DNA of 64,000 nucleotides from an uncultured Clostridia bacterium (GTDB taxonomy: Bacteria > Bacillota_A > Clostridia > TANB77 > CAG-508): positions 1 through 64,000 of the forward strand of contig CANQLO010000002.1 in assembly GCA_947624715.1 (NCBI GenBank). The letters run 5' to 3'. The position numbers and the translations under genes were made by a program. Shown one piece after another: positions 26,303 through 35,873 of this stretch; positions within the stretch are counted from its first letter, which is position 1; every line of letters begins with the position of its first letter. The notes beneath the pieces are model-generated. The model was given only the letters and a program-made list of their open reading frames with translations. It was not told the DNA's origin and did no database searches.

Positions 26303-27745
26303 CTTTGTTTTTCTTGTTTTTCTAATCTGTACATCACTTCCTTCTGGAAGTCTTACTATATATTCGTTTTCTAAATTATCTCCTTCATATATGGATACTT
26401 TTATTCCTCCATCACAAGCTTCAAGCTTAATATATAAGCTTTCTAACGAAACAGCTTGTGTACTAAATATTCCCTCTAATAATCTATAATCTAAATCATC
26501 ATTATTAGATATTGGATTTAATACTCTTGCATCTATAGCTTTAGGTATAACTACTCTTTGTAATTTTGTTAATTTCATTTTGCAATTTGGTATAAAGTTC
26601 AGATATCGTATCTCATATATTATGTCTGTTAATCCTTTTCTATCATTAGTTGCTTCAATTTTCTTTTCAAAACATTTTAAGAATTCATCTTGAAAATTAC
26701 TTATATCTGTCTTAGTTTCAAAGAATTTTACTTTTAATCTTAATTCATCTCTATATTTAATAAATTCATTAGGATTCTGCATCTTATTGTAATTGGCTAT
26801 TTTCTCCACAGCATCTTTTCTTTTATTTTTCAATAAATCTTCATAATGACTTACACTAAACACTTTATCCTCGTTTTTTAATTTAGAATTGTATGCAATG
26901 TATTGTCTTTTTAGTTCTTGAGGATCACTTAAAATTTCATCTATTTTTTTTATTTCAATAAGTCTTTTTTTCTTTTCTCTTCCTAATTTTTCAATGTAAG
27001 CTTCTTGATCTTTCATCTCTGCAATTTTAGTTTTATATGTTGCAAGCATTTTTAAAACTTGTTCATTTTCATTTTTGTCATAAGCTAAATAAAACTGTGT
27101 TGCTACTTTTTCTAATTGATCCCATAATTCATCAGGCATATTTTTGCGTAGAGATTTTAAATTATTGCTATCAATATTATTTATAAATTTATATCCATAA
27201 AGATAAGTTAATAATACATAAATAATATTACATTCTGTACTTTCAATTTCCTTTGGTAATATTGACCATGACCATCCATTGAAATCTCTTATTACCTCTG
27301 AAATAGAAATGCATTTACCTATCCATAAAGCAGTTAAAATTGCTTTTTCTGTAGTTGATAATTTTTCATCTATATTTGGCAAGCTTGCTTTTGAAATTGC
27401 ATAAAGAAGATTTTTTTCATTTGGAAATGAAATAACAGTTTTTCCTTTTTTGGAATTATCAGGTATTATTTTACATTTATTAGCTTTTAATGATTTTGCT
27501 AAGTCTGAATTAGGTTCTGCGATTTCTATATTGTTACAATTTTTTCTAACATTGTCTACAATACTCCATAAAAACTCGTCCCTATCTGGAATTTCTCTTT
27601 TTACTTTTTCATAATTGTAAAAGCTATCTTCTGTTTTATAAAACATACTAAGAAGAAGGTTTCCTGCACTTTGTTTAAACCTTTTTTGTTCTGCAATATT
27701 AGCTAGTTCTTCTTTATAATCTCTTGCTAAAATCTTGCCTTTCAA
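26291..27745 (-). CDS. Uncharacterised coiled-coil protein
   Basis: A cytoplasmic protein of about 484 residues that I do not recognise. The N-terminal half is helical and acidic/basic mixed (LSMFYKTEDSFYNYEKVKREIPDRDEFLW), with an aromatic patch (ISEVIRDFNGWSWSILPKE). The central part (about 220-345) is a likely coiled coil rich in Lys/Glu. The C terminus looks like a beta domain (SLYIKLEACDGGIKVSIYEGD). It follows spoIIIE directly. A TTG at 27745 lies 9 nt after GGAG and just behind the spoIIIE stop, so I prefer it to the GTG at 27763. It is in a sporulation/cell-division neighbourhood, but I infer no function. Confidence 0.75.
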   Translation of the reverse strand: MKGKILARDYKEELANIAEQKRFKQSAGNLLLSMFYKTEDSFYNYEKVKREIPDRDEFLWSIVDNVRKNCNNIEIAEPNSDLAKSLKANKCKIIPDNSKKGKTVISFPNEKNLLYAISKASLPNIDEKLSTTEKAILTALWIGKCISISEVIRDFNGWSWSILPKEIESTECNIIYVLLTYLYGYKFINNIDSNNLKSLRKNMPDELWDQLEKVATQFYLAYDKNENEQVLKMLATYKTKIAEMKDQEAYIEKLGREKKKRLIEIKKIDEILSDPQELKRQYIAYNSKLKNEDKVFSVSHYEDLLKNKRKDAVEKIANYNKMQNPNEFIKYRDELRLKVKFFETKTDISNFQDEFLKCFEKKIEATNDRKGLTDIIYEIRYLNFIPNCKMKLTKLQRVVIPKAIDARVLNPISNNDDLDYRLLEGIFSTQAVSLESLYIKLEACDGGIKVSIYEGDNLENEYIVRLPEGSDVQIRKTRKTKIFE

Positions 27746-27749
27746 TGAT

Positions 27750-30200
27750 TTATTCTCCTTCACTATTATTATTTTCTTCTTCTTGTACTTCTACTCCCTG
27801 TGCTGGTGCCATTTTTAATTCTTGCCATCTTTCTTTTGACATAAGTACTTCTCTTGGTTTGCTTCCTTGATATCCTGAAATGATACCTCTTTCTTCCATT
27901 TGGTCTATTATTCTTCCTGCTCTTGCATATCCTACTTTAAATCTTCTTTGAATAAATGAAGTTGATGCTTGTCCTGTTTCTATACACATGTCTATTGCTT
28001 CATCTAAAAGCTCATCTACTCCATCTTCTTCATCATCTTTGTTTGATACTTTTTCTGGTTCATCTGCTCTTTCAATAGATTCTATAATTCTTTCATCATA
28101 TTGTGGATTACCTTCTTTTTGCACAAACTTAACTATATTTTCTACTTCTTTATCTGATATAAATGCTCCTTGGATTCTAGTAGGTTTTGTTGCCCCTGTT
28201 GGATAGAATAGCATATCTCCTTTACCTAAAAGTTTTTCTGCACCTGCTCCATCTAATATTGTTCTTGAGTCAACTTGTGAAGATACTGCAAATGCTATTC
28301 TTGATGGTATATTTGCTTTTATTATACCTGTGATAACATCTACTGATGGTCTTTGGGTTGCTATTACTAAATGCATTCCTGCTGCTCTTGCCATTTGTGC
28401 TAATCTACAAATTGCATCTTCTACTTCTTTTGCTGCTACCATCATTAAATCTGCAAGCTCATCTATAATTACTACTATTTGTGGTAATTTAGCTTCTCCA
28501 TTCTTTTCAGCAGCTTCATTATATCCTTTAACATCTCTTACATTTTTTTGTGCAAATAAACTATATCTATTTACCATTTCTTGAACTGCCCAAGCTAAAG
28601 CTCCTGCTGCCTTCTTAGGGTCTGTTACGACTGGTATTAACAAATGTGGTATTCCATTATAAACTGAAAGTTCAACAACTTTTGGATCTACCATAAGTAA
28701 TTTTACTTCACTTGGTTTTGCTTTATAAATTATACTTGTTATTAAAGTATTAATACATACAGATTTTCCTGAACCTGTGCTTCCTGCTATAAGTAAGTGT
28801 GGCATTTTAGCTATATCTGTTATTACCACATCTCCGGCTACGTCTTTTCCTAATGCAAATGTTACTTTAGATTTTGAATCCTCAAATTTATCTGATTCTA
28901 TTATATCTCGTAATGCAACAACTTCTTTTGTCTTATTTGGTACTTCTATTCCTACTGTATGTTTTCCCGGAATTGGTGCTTCTATTCTTATTGTTTCTGC
29001 TTCTAAGCTTAATGCTATATCATCTGCTAAATTAGCAATTTTACTTACTCTAACACCTTCTGCTGGAGCTAACTCATACCTAGTTATTGCTGGTCCAACT
29101 GAGACATTTTCTACTTTTGCTGATACACCAAAACTATATAATGTTCTTCTTAGTTTTTCTGCTATTGCTAATAATTGCTTTCTGCTTCCTGCTTCATCAT
29201 TTCCTTTTCCAGATGCTAATAATTCTATTGGTGGAAACTCATAATTTTCATCTTCTACTGTCAGTGTATGTTCTAGTTGCAAAACTTCTTTAGTTTTTGC
29301 TTCTTTTTCTACTTCTTGACTTGAGAAAAGTCCTTGTTCTTGTGCATTTTCACTCTGACCTACACTTGCAACTTTTTGTATAGGTTTTATAGCTTTTCCA
29401 GATTTAAAGTTTGGTACATCTAATCCATCTTCTGAATGATCATACTTTTTAGGTTCTTTTAGATTAATTGTTATTTGCTCTTCTAAAGGTTCTTTATTTT
29501 TAACTACTTGATTTTTTTCTAACTTCTCTCTTTTTCTTCTTTCAAGCCAACTTTCTCTTGGCACTTCTTTAGTAGCAATTTCATCATTTTTATCTGTTTC
29601 GTCTTCCTCTTCATTTCTATTAAATAGTTTGTCCAAAAAATGAGAGATTAAGTCTGCTGGGTGAAGACTGAATATAAATACTATTAATATTAGTGAAATG
29701 CCTATTGATAAAATTATTGTAGCAGGTATGTCAATAAATTTTATAAGTGGGTATGCGAGTAATGTTCCTAAAACTCCTCCACCTATATCTGTTGTTCCTA
29801 ACTCATAGCCCCTTGATAATGCACTTTCAACAGGACCATTTATATCTATATTTCCTTTTGAATATTGATAACAAGATAAAATAACATCTATTAATATCAA
29901 AACAATGAAAAACATTACTAACTTTGTAGAATAATATTTTGTATCTCTTTCATGTGCAATATAAAATCCCATACATAAAAGTCCCACTGGGATTAAATAT
30001 TTAATATATCCTAAAACTCCTCCAAGTGCTGGACTTAAAGTCTTTCCTAAATATCCTGATTTAGTATATATAAGTATTGCTAAGATAACACTTGCAACAA
30101 TTAAAATCATAACTGTAATATTTAATTTTTTTTGTAATTCTTTTTCTTTTCTTTTTTGTTCTTTAGTTGATTTTCCCTTTGCGCCCTTTGTTCTTGGCAT
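27750..30200 (-). CDS. DNA translocase SpoIIIE/FtsK
   Basis: An 816-residue ATP-driven DNA pump that clears chromosomes from the division septum and fills the forespore. The N terminus is basic, then four or five membrane helices (about 25-180), an acidic/lysine-rich linker, and the motor: Walker A GSTGSGKSVC, Walker B VVIIDELADLMM, and the arginine-rich RLAQMARAAGMHLVIATQRPS. A C-terminal winged-helix gamma domain (TSFIQRRFKVGYARAGRIIDQME) reads KOPS/SRS sites. The ATG at 30200 has GGAGG; the longer frame does not. Confidence 0.95.
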   Translation of the reverse strand: MPRTKGAKGKSTKEQKRKEKELQKKLNITVMILIVASVILAILIYTKSGYLGKTLSPALGGVLGYIKYLIPVGLLCMGFYIAHERDTKYYSTKLVMFFIVLILIDVILSCYQYSKGNIDINGPVESALSRGYELGTTDIGGGVLGTLLAYPLIKFIDIPATIILSIGISLILIVFIFSLHPADLISHFLDKLFNRNEEEDETDKNDEIATKEVPRESWLERRKREKLEKNQVVKNKEPLEEQITINLKEPKKYDHSEDGLDVPNFKSGKAIKPIQKVASVGQSENAQEQGLFSSQEVEKEAKTKEVLQLEHTLTVEDENYEFPPIELLASGKGNDEAGSRKQLLAIAEKLRRTLYSFGVSAKVENVSVGPAITRYELAPAEGVRVSKIANLADDIALSLEAETIRIEAPIPGKHTVGIEVPNKTKEVVALRDIIESDKFEDSKSKVTFALGKDVAGDVVITDIAKMPHLLIAGSTGSGKSVCINTLITSIIYKAKPSEVKLLMVDPKVVELSVYNGIPHLLIPVVTDPKKAAGALAWAVQEMVNRYSLFAQKNVRDVKGYNEAAEKNGEAKLPQIVVIIDELADLMMVAAKEVEDAICRLAQMARAAGMHLVIATQRPSVDVITGIIKANIPSRIAFAVSSQVDSRTILDGAGAEKLLGKGDMLFYPTGATKPTRIQGAFISDKEVENIVKFVQKEGNPQYDERIIESIERADEPEKVSNKDDEEDGVDELLDEAIDMCIETGQASTSFIQRRFKVGYARAGRIIDQMEERGIISGYQGSKPREVLMSKERWQELKMAPAQGVEVQEEENNNSEGE

Positions 30201-30287
30201 ATTTTTTCCTCCAGTATAATTTAAACATTTTTTCACAAATAAATTATACCGTATTAAATTTATAAAATCAATAAAAAAATATTTTTT

Positions 30288-31403
30288 TTATATTTCATTT
30301 ATAATTTTAGCTAAGTATTTCATGGAATTAATACTCTCATCTAATGTGTTTCCTGTTGCTCCTACTTCAATTATGCAAGATGCTTTTGATAAATGCTGGT
30401 TATATTCTGCATTTCTTAAAATCATAGGTTTAAATAATCCTGGATAAAGCTCATTTGCTTTTTCTACCACTTTAATTGCAAACTTTAAGTTTTGATTAAA
30501 TCCTTCATTATTTGCTCCTATTACAAACATAAGTTGTGATGCATATTCATCTCCAATTTTAACCTTTGGTGCGTAGTTTGCGTCTGCTATTGCATCTCTG
30601 TGTAAATCTATTATAATCTCAGTTTCCGGATTATTAGCAAGTGCATTTTGTGCTGTAACTAGCGACCTTGAGTATGAACCATTATATGCTGGGTGATCAT
30701 GATATGTTTTATCATGGATTACTTGTATACCATATGATGTAAGCTGTTTATCTAACTCATCTCCAACTCTTGCTACCGAAAAATTTAAATCTGTGCTTCT
30801 ATAATTTCCTGTCATTTCATAATTAAAGCTATCAGATGGTGTATAGCTTTCACAAGTATGTGTATGATAAATTATTACCTTACTTTTATTTATCTGTATA
30901 TCTGGTACAAGCATATCATATGTAAGTTCCTTGTCTGACATATTGTTTACTTTTACTCCATTATATTCATTAGTGACTCTTGGATTAACATTGTTTGGAA
31001 CAACCTCAGTTGTAACATCTGTTCTTGCTTGTGTTATTTCTTCATTATTTTCTTGGTTACCACTATTTTGATTTTCGTTATTTTGTTCTTCACTATTATT
31101 TTCTGAATCATTATTTTCAGCAATTTTAACATCTGTTTCTATGTTTTTCATTATTTCTAATTCAGACAAAAAAATAAAATTCTTACTTTTATCTTTTTCT
31201 ATATTTCCATCTTTTATCATTTTTATTTGCATAATTGAATCTGATATACATTTAGTCAGAGCTTTATCACTAGTTGTACTAATATGTTCTATATTAACTT
31301 TATTTTTTGAAACTGTTTGCAAAACAATAAATAAAACAAATACTGGAATAAGAATTCTTATAAAATATTTAATTAAATCCTTTGCTTTAAATACTTTTAT
31401 CAT
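30288..31403 (-). CDS. Stage II sporulation protein P
   Basis: A membrane-anchored peptidoglycan amidase/endopeptidase. With SpoIID and SpoIIM it thins septal wall so that engulfment can begin. One N-terminal membrane segment (about 12-30), a Glu/Asn-rich linker (about 95-125), then the SpoIIP domain: His180, His182 and Glu185 in IIYHTHTCESY, LNFSVARVGDELDKQL, and the ETEIIIDLHRDAI motif. The length, 371 residues, is typical. It is divergent from the germination operon. A possible sigma-E -10 (CATATTAT) lies in the shared region, but no good -35 was found. Confidence 0.95.
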   Translation of the reverse strand: MIKVFKAKDLIKYFIRILIPVFVLFIVLQTVSKNKVNIEHISTTSDKALTKCISDSIMQIKMIKDGNIEKDKSKNFIFLSELEIMKNIETDVKIAENNDSENNSEEQNNENQNSGNQENNEEITQARTDVTTEVVPNNVNPRVTNEYNGVKVNNMSDKELTYDMLVPDIQINKSKVIIYHTHTCESYTPSDSFNYEMTGNYRSTDLNFSVARVGDELDKQLTSYGIQVIHDKTYHDHPAYNGSYSRSLVTAQNALANNPETEIIIDLHRDAIADANYAPKVKIGDEYASQLMFVIGANNEGFNQNLKFAIKVVEKANELYPGLFKPMILRNAEYNQHLSKASCIIEVGATGNTLDESINSMKYLAKIINEI

Positions 31404-31532
31404 ATAAATAAATATATTCTATAGTTTAAATAATATGTATATTTTTCATTTTTTAGCAAAATATATAAATAAAGAATTGTGTTAATGACTTTGCGTTTTA
31501 CTATAATTTCAGAAAGGAGATTTCTATTATTT

Positions 31533-33230
31533 ATGAGCTTTTTTAAAAATCTAATACAATCTTTATTTCAAGATGAAATAGATTCAGATTCTTCTTTTGT
31601 TTTACCTGAGGTTAATCCTGAGGCTGAAAATAAGCTACAACCAGAGGATTTACTAAAAAATAAAAATGTGTATCCTAATATAGATGTTAACTTAGAATAT
31701 ATAAATGTGAGATTTAACTCTCTTATTAACTCAGATATTAAAATAAGAGAATTTTTAATACATGTTAGAAATAAACAATACAAAGCTTTTATTATATATA
31801 TTGATGGAATGTCTGATAATGATTCAATAAATGATTTCATATTAAAACCACTTATGTTAAAAAATAATGCTAATAGTTATGATGGTCCTCAAGTAATATC
31901 TGAGGCTGTTGCAAACAATATTTCTGTAAGACGCATTAAAAAGTTTAATGTAAGTGATTATATTATGGAATGTCTGCTTCCACAAAATGATGTTAAAAGA
32001 GAAAATTCATTTGATAATATAGCAGATAGTGTTGTTTCTGGAAATTGTGTACTTTTCATTGATACTCTTGATTATGCTTTTGATATATCAACAAAAAAAT
32101 ATGAGACTAGAAGTATCGGTGAACCTAAAAATGAACCTATTATACGTGGTTCACAAGAGGCTTTTGTTGAAAATTTAAGAACTAATACTTCAATGCTTAG
32201 AAGAAATCTATCAAATGAAAACTTAGTTATTGAAAATTTAACTGTCGGTAAAGTTGAAAAAAATAAATGTGCTGTTTGCTATCTTAAAAATATTGCAAAT
32301 GCTGATTTAGTTGCAGAAGTGAAATATAGACTTAACAATATTGATGTTGATTATTGTTTATCTGTTGGAGAATTAGAACAATTTATCAAAGATGATATTG
32401 ATACTACTCTTCCAGAAGCTGTTCAAACTGAAAGGGTTGACAGAGCTACATCATATCTACTTCAAGGAAGAGTTGTCATAGTATATAATGGTTGCCCATA
32501 TGTTCTAGTTGTTCCTATAACTATATTTGATTTTCTTAAATCACAAGAAGATACAAATATAAACTATGTAGCAGCAAATCTACTTAAAATTATAAGGGCA
32601 ATTTCATTTGTTATTACTTTACTACTTCCTAGCTTATACATTGCTATTTCAACTTATCATAGCGAACTTCTGCCAACAGATTTACTGTTTTCAATAGTTG
32701 CTTCTAGGTCTTCTGTTCCTTTTATGATAATTATTGAAATATTAATTATGGAAGTTTCTTTTGAAATAATTCGTGAGGCTGGACTTAGAGTTGCTTCCCC
32801 TATGGGACAAACTGTTGGAATTGTCGGAACCATTGTGTTAGGCCAAGCTGCTGTTGATGCAAGTATAGTATCTCCTATTTTAATAATTATTGTTGCAATT
32901 ACTGGTATTACATCTTTTGCTGTACTTGATATTTCACTAAGCTTCCATTTAAGAATAGCTCGATTTGCATATACAATTTTAGGAGCTCTTGCAGGCTTTT
33001 TAGGAATTGCTGTTGGTCTATTTATACACTTATCTATTTTATGTTCTTTAAAATCTTTTGGAGTACCATATCTAGCACCTTATGCTCCTCTTAATGTTAA
33101 AAGTACAAGTAAGTATTTGTTAAGGCCTGCTTGGAAAAGAGAATTTAGAGATGACTACTTAGCTAGCAAAAGGCCTAGAAGTCAGAGTAAAATTAGTCTA
33201 AAGTGGAGAAATAGGACTGATCAACCGTAA
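31533..33230 (+). CDS. GerA-family spore germinant receptor subunit A
   Basis: A 565-residue membrane subunit of the spore inner-membrane germinant receptor. A large N-terminal hydrophilic domain (about 1-300) includes DYIMECLLPQNDV, the QAFVENLRTNTSMLRRNL signature (here QEAFVENLRTNTSMLRR) and RVVIVYNGCPYVLVVP. Five or six membrane helices follow, with SRSSVPFMIIIEILIMEVSFEIIREAGLR. The ATG at 31533 has AAAGGAGA; a longer frame begins at 31479 without a ribosome site. First gene of a gerA-gerB-gerC operon. Confidence 0.94.
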   Translation: MSFFKNLIQSLFQDEIDSDSSFVLPEVNPEAENKLQPEDLLKNKNVYPNIDVNLEYINVRFNSLINSDIKIREFLIHVRNKQYKAFIIYIDGMSDNDSINDFILKPLMLKNNANSYDGPQVISEAVANNISVRRIKKFNVSDYIMECLLPQNDVKRENSFDNIADSVVSGNCVLFIDTLDYAFDISTKKYETRSIGEPKNEPIIRGSQEAFVENLRTNTSMLRRNLSNENLVIENLTVGKVEKNKCAVCYLKNIANADLVAEVKYRLNNIDVDYCLSVGELEQFIKDDIDTTLPEAVQTERVDRATSYLLQGRVVIVYNGCPYVLVVPITIFDFLKSQEDTNINYVAANLLKIIRAISFVITLLLPSLYIAISTYHSELLPTDLLFSIVASRSSVPFMIIIEILIMEVSFEIIREAGLRVASPMGQTVGIVGTIVLGQAAVDASIVSPILIIIVAITGITSFAVLDISLSFHLRIARFAYTILGALAGFLGIAVGLFIHLSILCSLKSFGVPYLAPYAPLNVKSTSKYLLRPAWKREFRDDYLASKRPRSQSKISLKWRNRTDQP

Positions 33231-33303
33231 ATAAAAAAAATCATTTGCTTAAATTATACATTTACTTTAAATAAAAAAGACTTAATAGAAAGGAGTCTAT
33301 ATT

Positions 33304-34443
33304 TTGAATAATGAAAAATTAAATGCAATTGAAGCAACATTTCTAGTTGTCATAATTACGCTTACACATATAATATTAAATTTATCTAATTCAATATTAA
33401 AATCAACAGGTTCAGCAGCAATAATAAATGTGCTCTATGTATCTTTTTTGACATTAGTATTTTTCTTTATATTAAACAAGCTGTTTAAACCATTTCCTAG
33501 TAAAGATATTATTGATGTTTCAGAATATGTTGGAGGTAAGCCTTTAAAATTTATAACGAATTTAATATATTCAGTTTATTTAATATTTGTATCTAGTATA
33601 CTCATTTTAAATTTTTCTGAATTATTAAAATTAATTTATTTTCAAAATGCTTGGACTCCTTTGCTTATATTGATTTTTATAATTTCAGCAATTATTGTTA
33701 ATAAATTAGGGTTTAAAAACATTGTCAAAGTTAATACTTTAGTCGTTTTTGTTGTACTAATTACTGTTGTTATCATATTTGGTGCATCTCTTGATAAAGT
33801 TGAATTTCAAAGAGTATTTCCTGTACTTGGCTATGGAATTAAAGAAACTTTTGTTACTGGGGCTTTAAATATATTTTCATTTGGTGGCTTAATACTCCTT
33901 TTCTTGATTAGGCCAAATTTAAAAGAACCGAAAAAATATAAAGTAGTTGGCATTGCATCTATTTTACTTTCTAGTGCATATCTACTTTTAAGTGTAGCAT
34001 CTTTACTTTTCTTGTTTCCTTTTTTAACTACAGGAACAGAAACTTTATCTGTTTATATGAGTACACGTGCAATAGAGTTTGGCAAGTTTTTTGAAAGAGC
34101 TGATGCGCTATTTATACTAGTTTGGATATTTACCTTTTTATCATATCTATCAATTATAATATCTTATATAACAAAAATGAATAAAAAAGTATTTAATGTA
34201 AATAACTCATCTCCTATCATATATTTAGTTGCTCTTTTAATATTTATTGTAACTTTCTTACCAAAAGACAGTTCTCAAATTATATTTTTAGAAACAACAG
34301 TATATAAATACGCTGCTTTAGCTGTAGTTTTTGTATATAGCTTTTTAATACTTTTAATTGGATATATAAAAAGAACTGGAGTTAAAGTAAAACAAATAAA
34401 AAATAATAAGAAACTTGATTTAGGAGGCGAGGTTGAAAAATAA
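33304..34443 (+). CDS. GerB-family spore germination permease
   Basis: A 379-residue membrane protein of the amino acid-polyamine-organocation superfamily fold, the proposed ligand-binding subunit of the receptor. About ten membrane segments. N-terminal NEKLNAIEATFLVVIITLT is typical of GerKB-like proteins. It begins with TTG at 33304 behind AAAGGAGT; no in-frame ATG fits better. 73 bp after subunit A. Confidence 0.9.
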   Translation: MNNEKLNAIEATFLVVIITLTHIILNLSNSILKSTGSAAIINVLYVSFLTLVFFFILNKLFKPFPSKDIIDVSEYVGGKPLKFITNLIYSVYLIFVSSILILNFSELLKLIYFQNAWTPLLILIFIISAIIVNKLGFKNIVKVNTLVVFVVLITVVIIFGASLDKVEFQRVFPVLGYGIKETFVTGALNIFSFGGLILLFLIRPNLKEPKKYKVVGIASILLSSAYLLLSVASLLFLFPFLTTGTETLSVYMSTRAIEFGKFFERADALFILVWIFTFLSYLSIIISYITKMNKKVFNVNNSSPIIYLVALLIFIVTFLPKDSSQIIFLETTVYKYAALAVVFVYSFLILLIGYIKRTGVKVKQIKNNKKLDLGGEVEK

Positions 34444-34493
34444 TTACAATTTTTTCAACAAGAATTTAACCTTAGAAAGGAATGTGATTAAAA

Positions 34494-35750
34494 ATGAAAG
34501 CTAGAAATTTTTTAATAGGCCTACTTGTTTTAGTTATAATAGGTTTTTCAATCAGCAATAGTAGTGCAATAAATACAATAGATGAACTTGCATATGTAGT
34601 AGCAATTGGATTTGATGTTGGAGATAATAGTGATCTAAGGATTAGTTTTCAAATTAATATGCCTTCGTCTGCTAGTTCTTCAAGTAGTAGTGAGGGTTCT
34701 TCATCTGGTGGTTCTTCTGGCGAAGGAGGTTCTACTTCAATAGTAAATACTGTAGAATGTAATAGTTTTGATGTTGGCGTAAGTTTGCTAAATAGTTATT
34801 TAAGTAAAAAAGTCAATATGACTCATTGTAAATACCTTATCTTTTCTGAAGAACTTGCTAGTCAAGGAATAGGCGATTACATTTACAGTCTAAAAAATAA
34901 TGTTGAAATAAGACCTACTTGTAATATACTAATATCAAAATGTAGTGCTCAATATTTCTTAGAAAACTCTAAGCCTATTATAGATGAAGTAGCTGCTAAA
35001 TATTTCGGCTTAGAAACTTCTTCTGAGAAAAACACTAGCTACACAGAAGCCATCAGTTTAAAAGATTTCTTCTGTGACTTATCTGATACATTTGGAAGTC
35101 CATATGCCATTTTAGGAAGTGTAAATGGGTTGGAATCTGACAATGTTGGAAATAGCAATCCTACTCTTGATGATGATTCCTATGTTGCAAAAGAATCTGA
35201 AAAAAGTTCTCAAAACAATATTGAAAATTTAGGGTTAGCTGTTTTTAAAAAAGATAAGCTAGTTGGCGAATTAAGTGGGTTGGAAACTATAGTTCACCTA
35301 ATACTTTGTAATAATTTTCAAAACGCTACTGTAAATATTCCAAGTCCATTTAATGATTCTGATTATATCTCGTTACACATTTATAGTGCTAAATCTAAGA
35401 ATTCTGTTAATATAGTAAATGGTAGTCCATATATTAAATGTAACGTTTCTCTTAAAATGAAATTACTCACATCATCTGAAAGTGCAAACTATATGAATGA
35501 TGAAAATCGAAAGCTTATTGAAGAATACACAAACTCTTACTTTAAAGCTCATGTAAATGATTATTTATATAGAACCTCTAAGGAATTGAATTCTGATGTT
35601 TGTGCATTTGGTCAATATGCTGTATCTAACTTTCTTACTTGGAATGATTGGTCAGAATATGATTGGTTAAATAAATATCCTACTTCTTTCTTTAGTTCTG
35701 ATGTTAATAGTAAGTTGACTTCTAGCTATTTATTGATGGAAACGAATTAA
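34494..35750 (+). CDS. GerC-family spore germination protein
   Basis: The third receptor subunit, 418 residues, carried outside the inner spore membrane. Family features are INTIDELAYVVAIGFD near the N terminus, SKKVNMTHCKYLIFSEELA, and LAVFKKDKLVGELSG in the second half. Family members are usually lipoproteins, but here the N-terminal hydrophobic segment (7-24) is not followed by a lipobox Cys; the first Cys is near residue 89. A Ser/Gly-rich insert (about 60-80, many SSS and GSS) separates strands in domain 1. It closes the operon, ahead of a strong terminator. Confidence 0.9.
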   Translation: MKARNFLIGLLVLVIIGFSISNSSAINTIDELAYVVAIGFDVGDNSDLRISFQINMPSSASSSSSSEGSSSGGSSGEGGSTSIVNTVECNSFDVGVSLLNSYLSKKVNMTHCKYLIFSEELASQGIGDYIYSLKNNVEIRPTCNILISKCSAQYFLENSKPIIDEVAAKYFGLETSSEKNTSYTEAISLKDFFCDLSDTFGSPYAILGSVNGLESDNVGNSNPTLDDDSYVAKESEKSSQNNIENLGLAVFKKDKLVGELSGLETIVHLILCNNFQNATVNIPSPFNDSDYISLHIYSAKSKNSVNIVNGSPYIKCNVSLKMKLLTSSESANYMNDENRKLIEEYTNSYFKAHVNDYLYRTSKELNSDVCAFGQYAVSNFLTWNDWSEYDWLNKYPTSFFSSDVNSKLTSSYLLMETN

Positions 35751-35774
35751 TAAAGTTAAATTTTTGTTTTTAAT

Positions 35775-35830
35775 AAAAAAAAGTGAAACATTATTGATTT
35801 AAATTTCAAAAAAATGTTTCACTTTTTTTT
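35775..35830 (+). terminator. Terminator of the germination operon
   Basis: An 18-bp stem (arms 35775-35792 and 35813-35830) ends in eight T residues, 25 bp after gerC. Confidence 0.88.
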
Positions 35831-35873
35831 ATTTTATGTTATATTAATTATAATTTACAAAGGAGTCAAAAAA

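Noticed and set aside
31404..31532. Sigma-E/sigma-G promoters between spoIIP and gerA
   Set aside because: A CATATTAT word exists but no convincing -35 at the correct distance; too weak in AT-rich DNA to list as a feature.
35814..35873. N-terminal extension of the HipA-like protein
   Set aside because: The extension would be encoded by the terminator stem of the germination operon; the ATG at 35874 has a good ribosome site.
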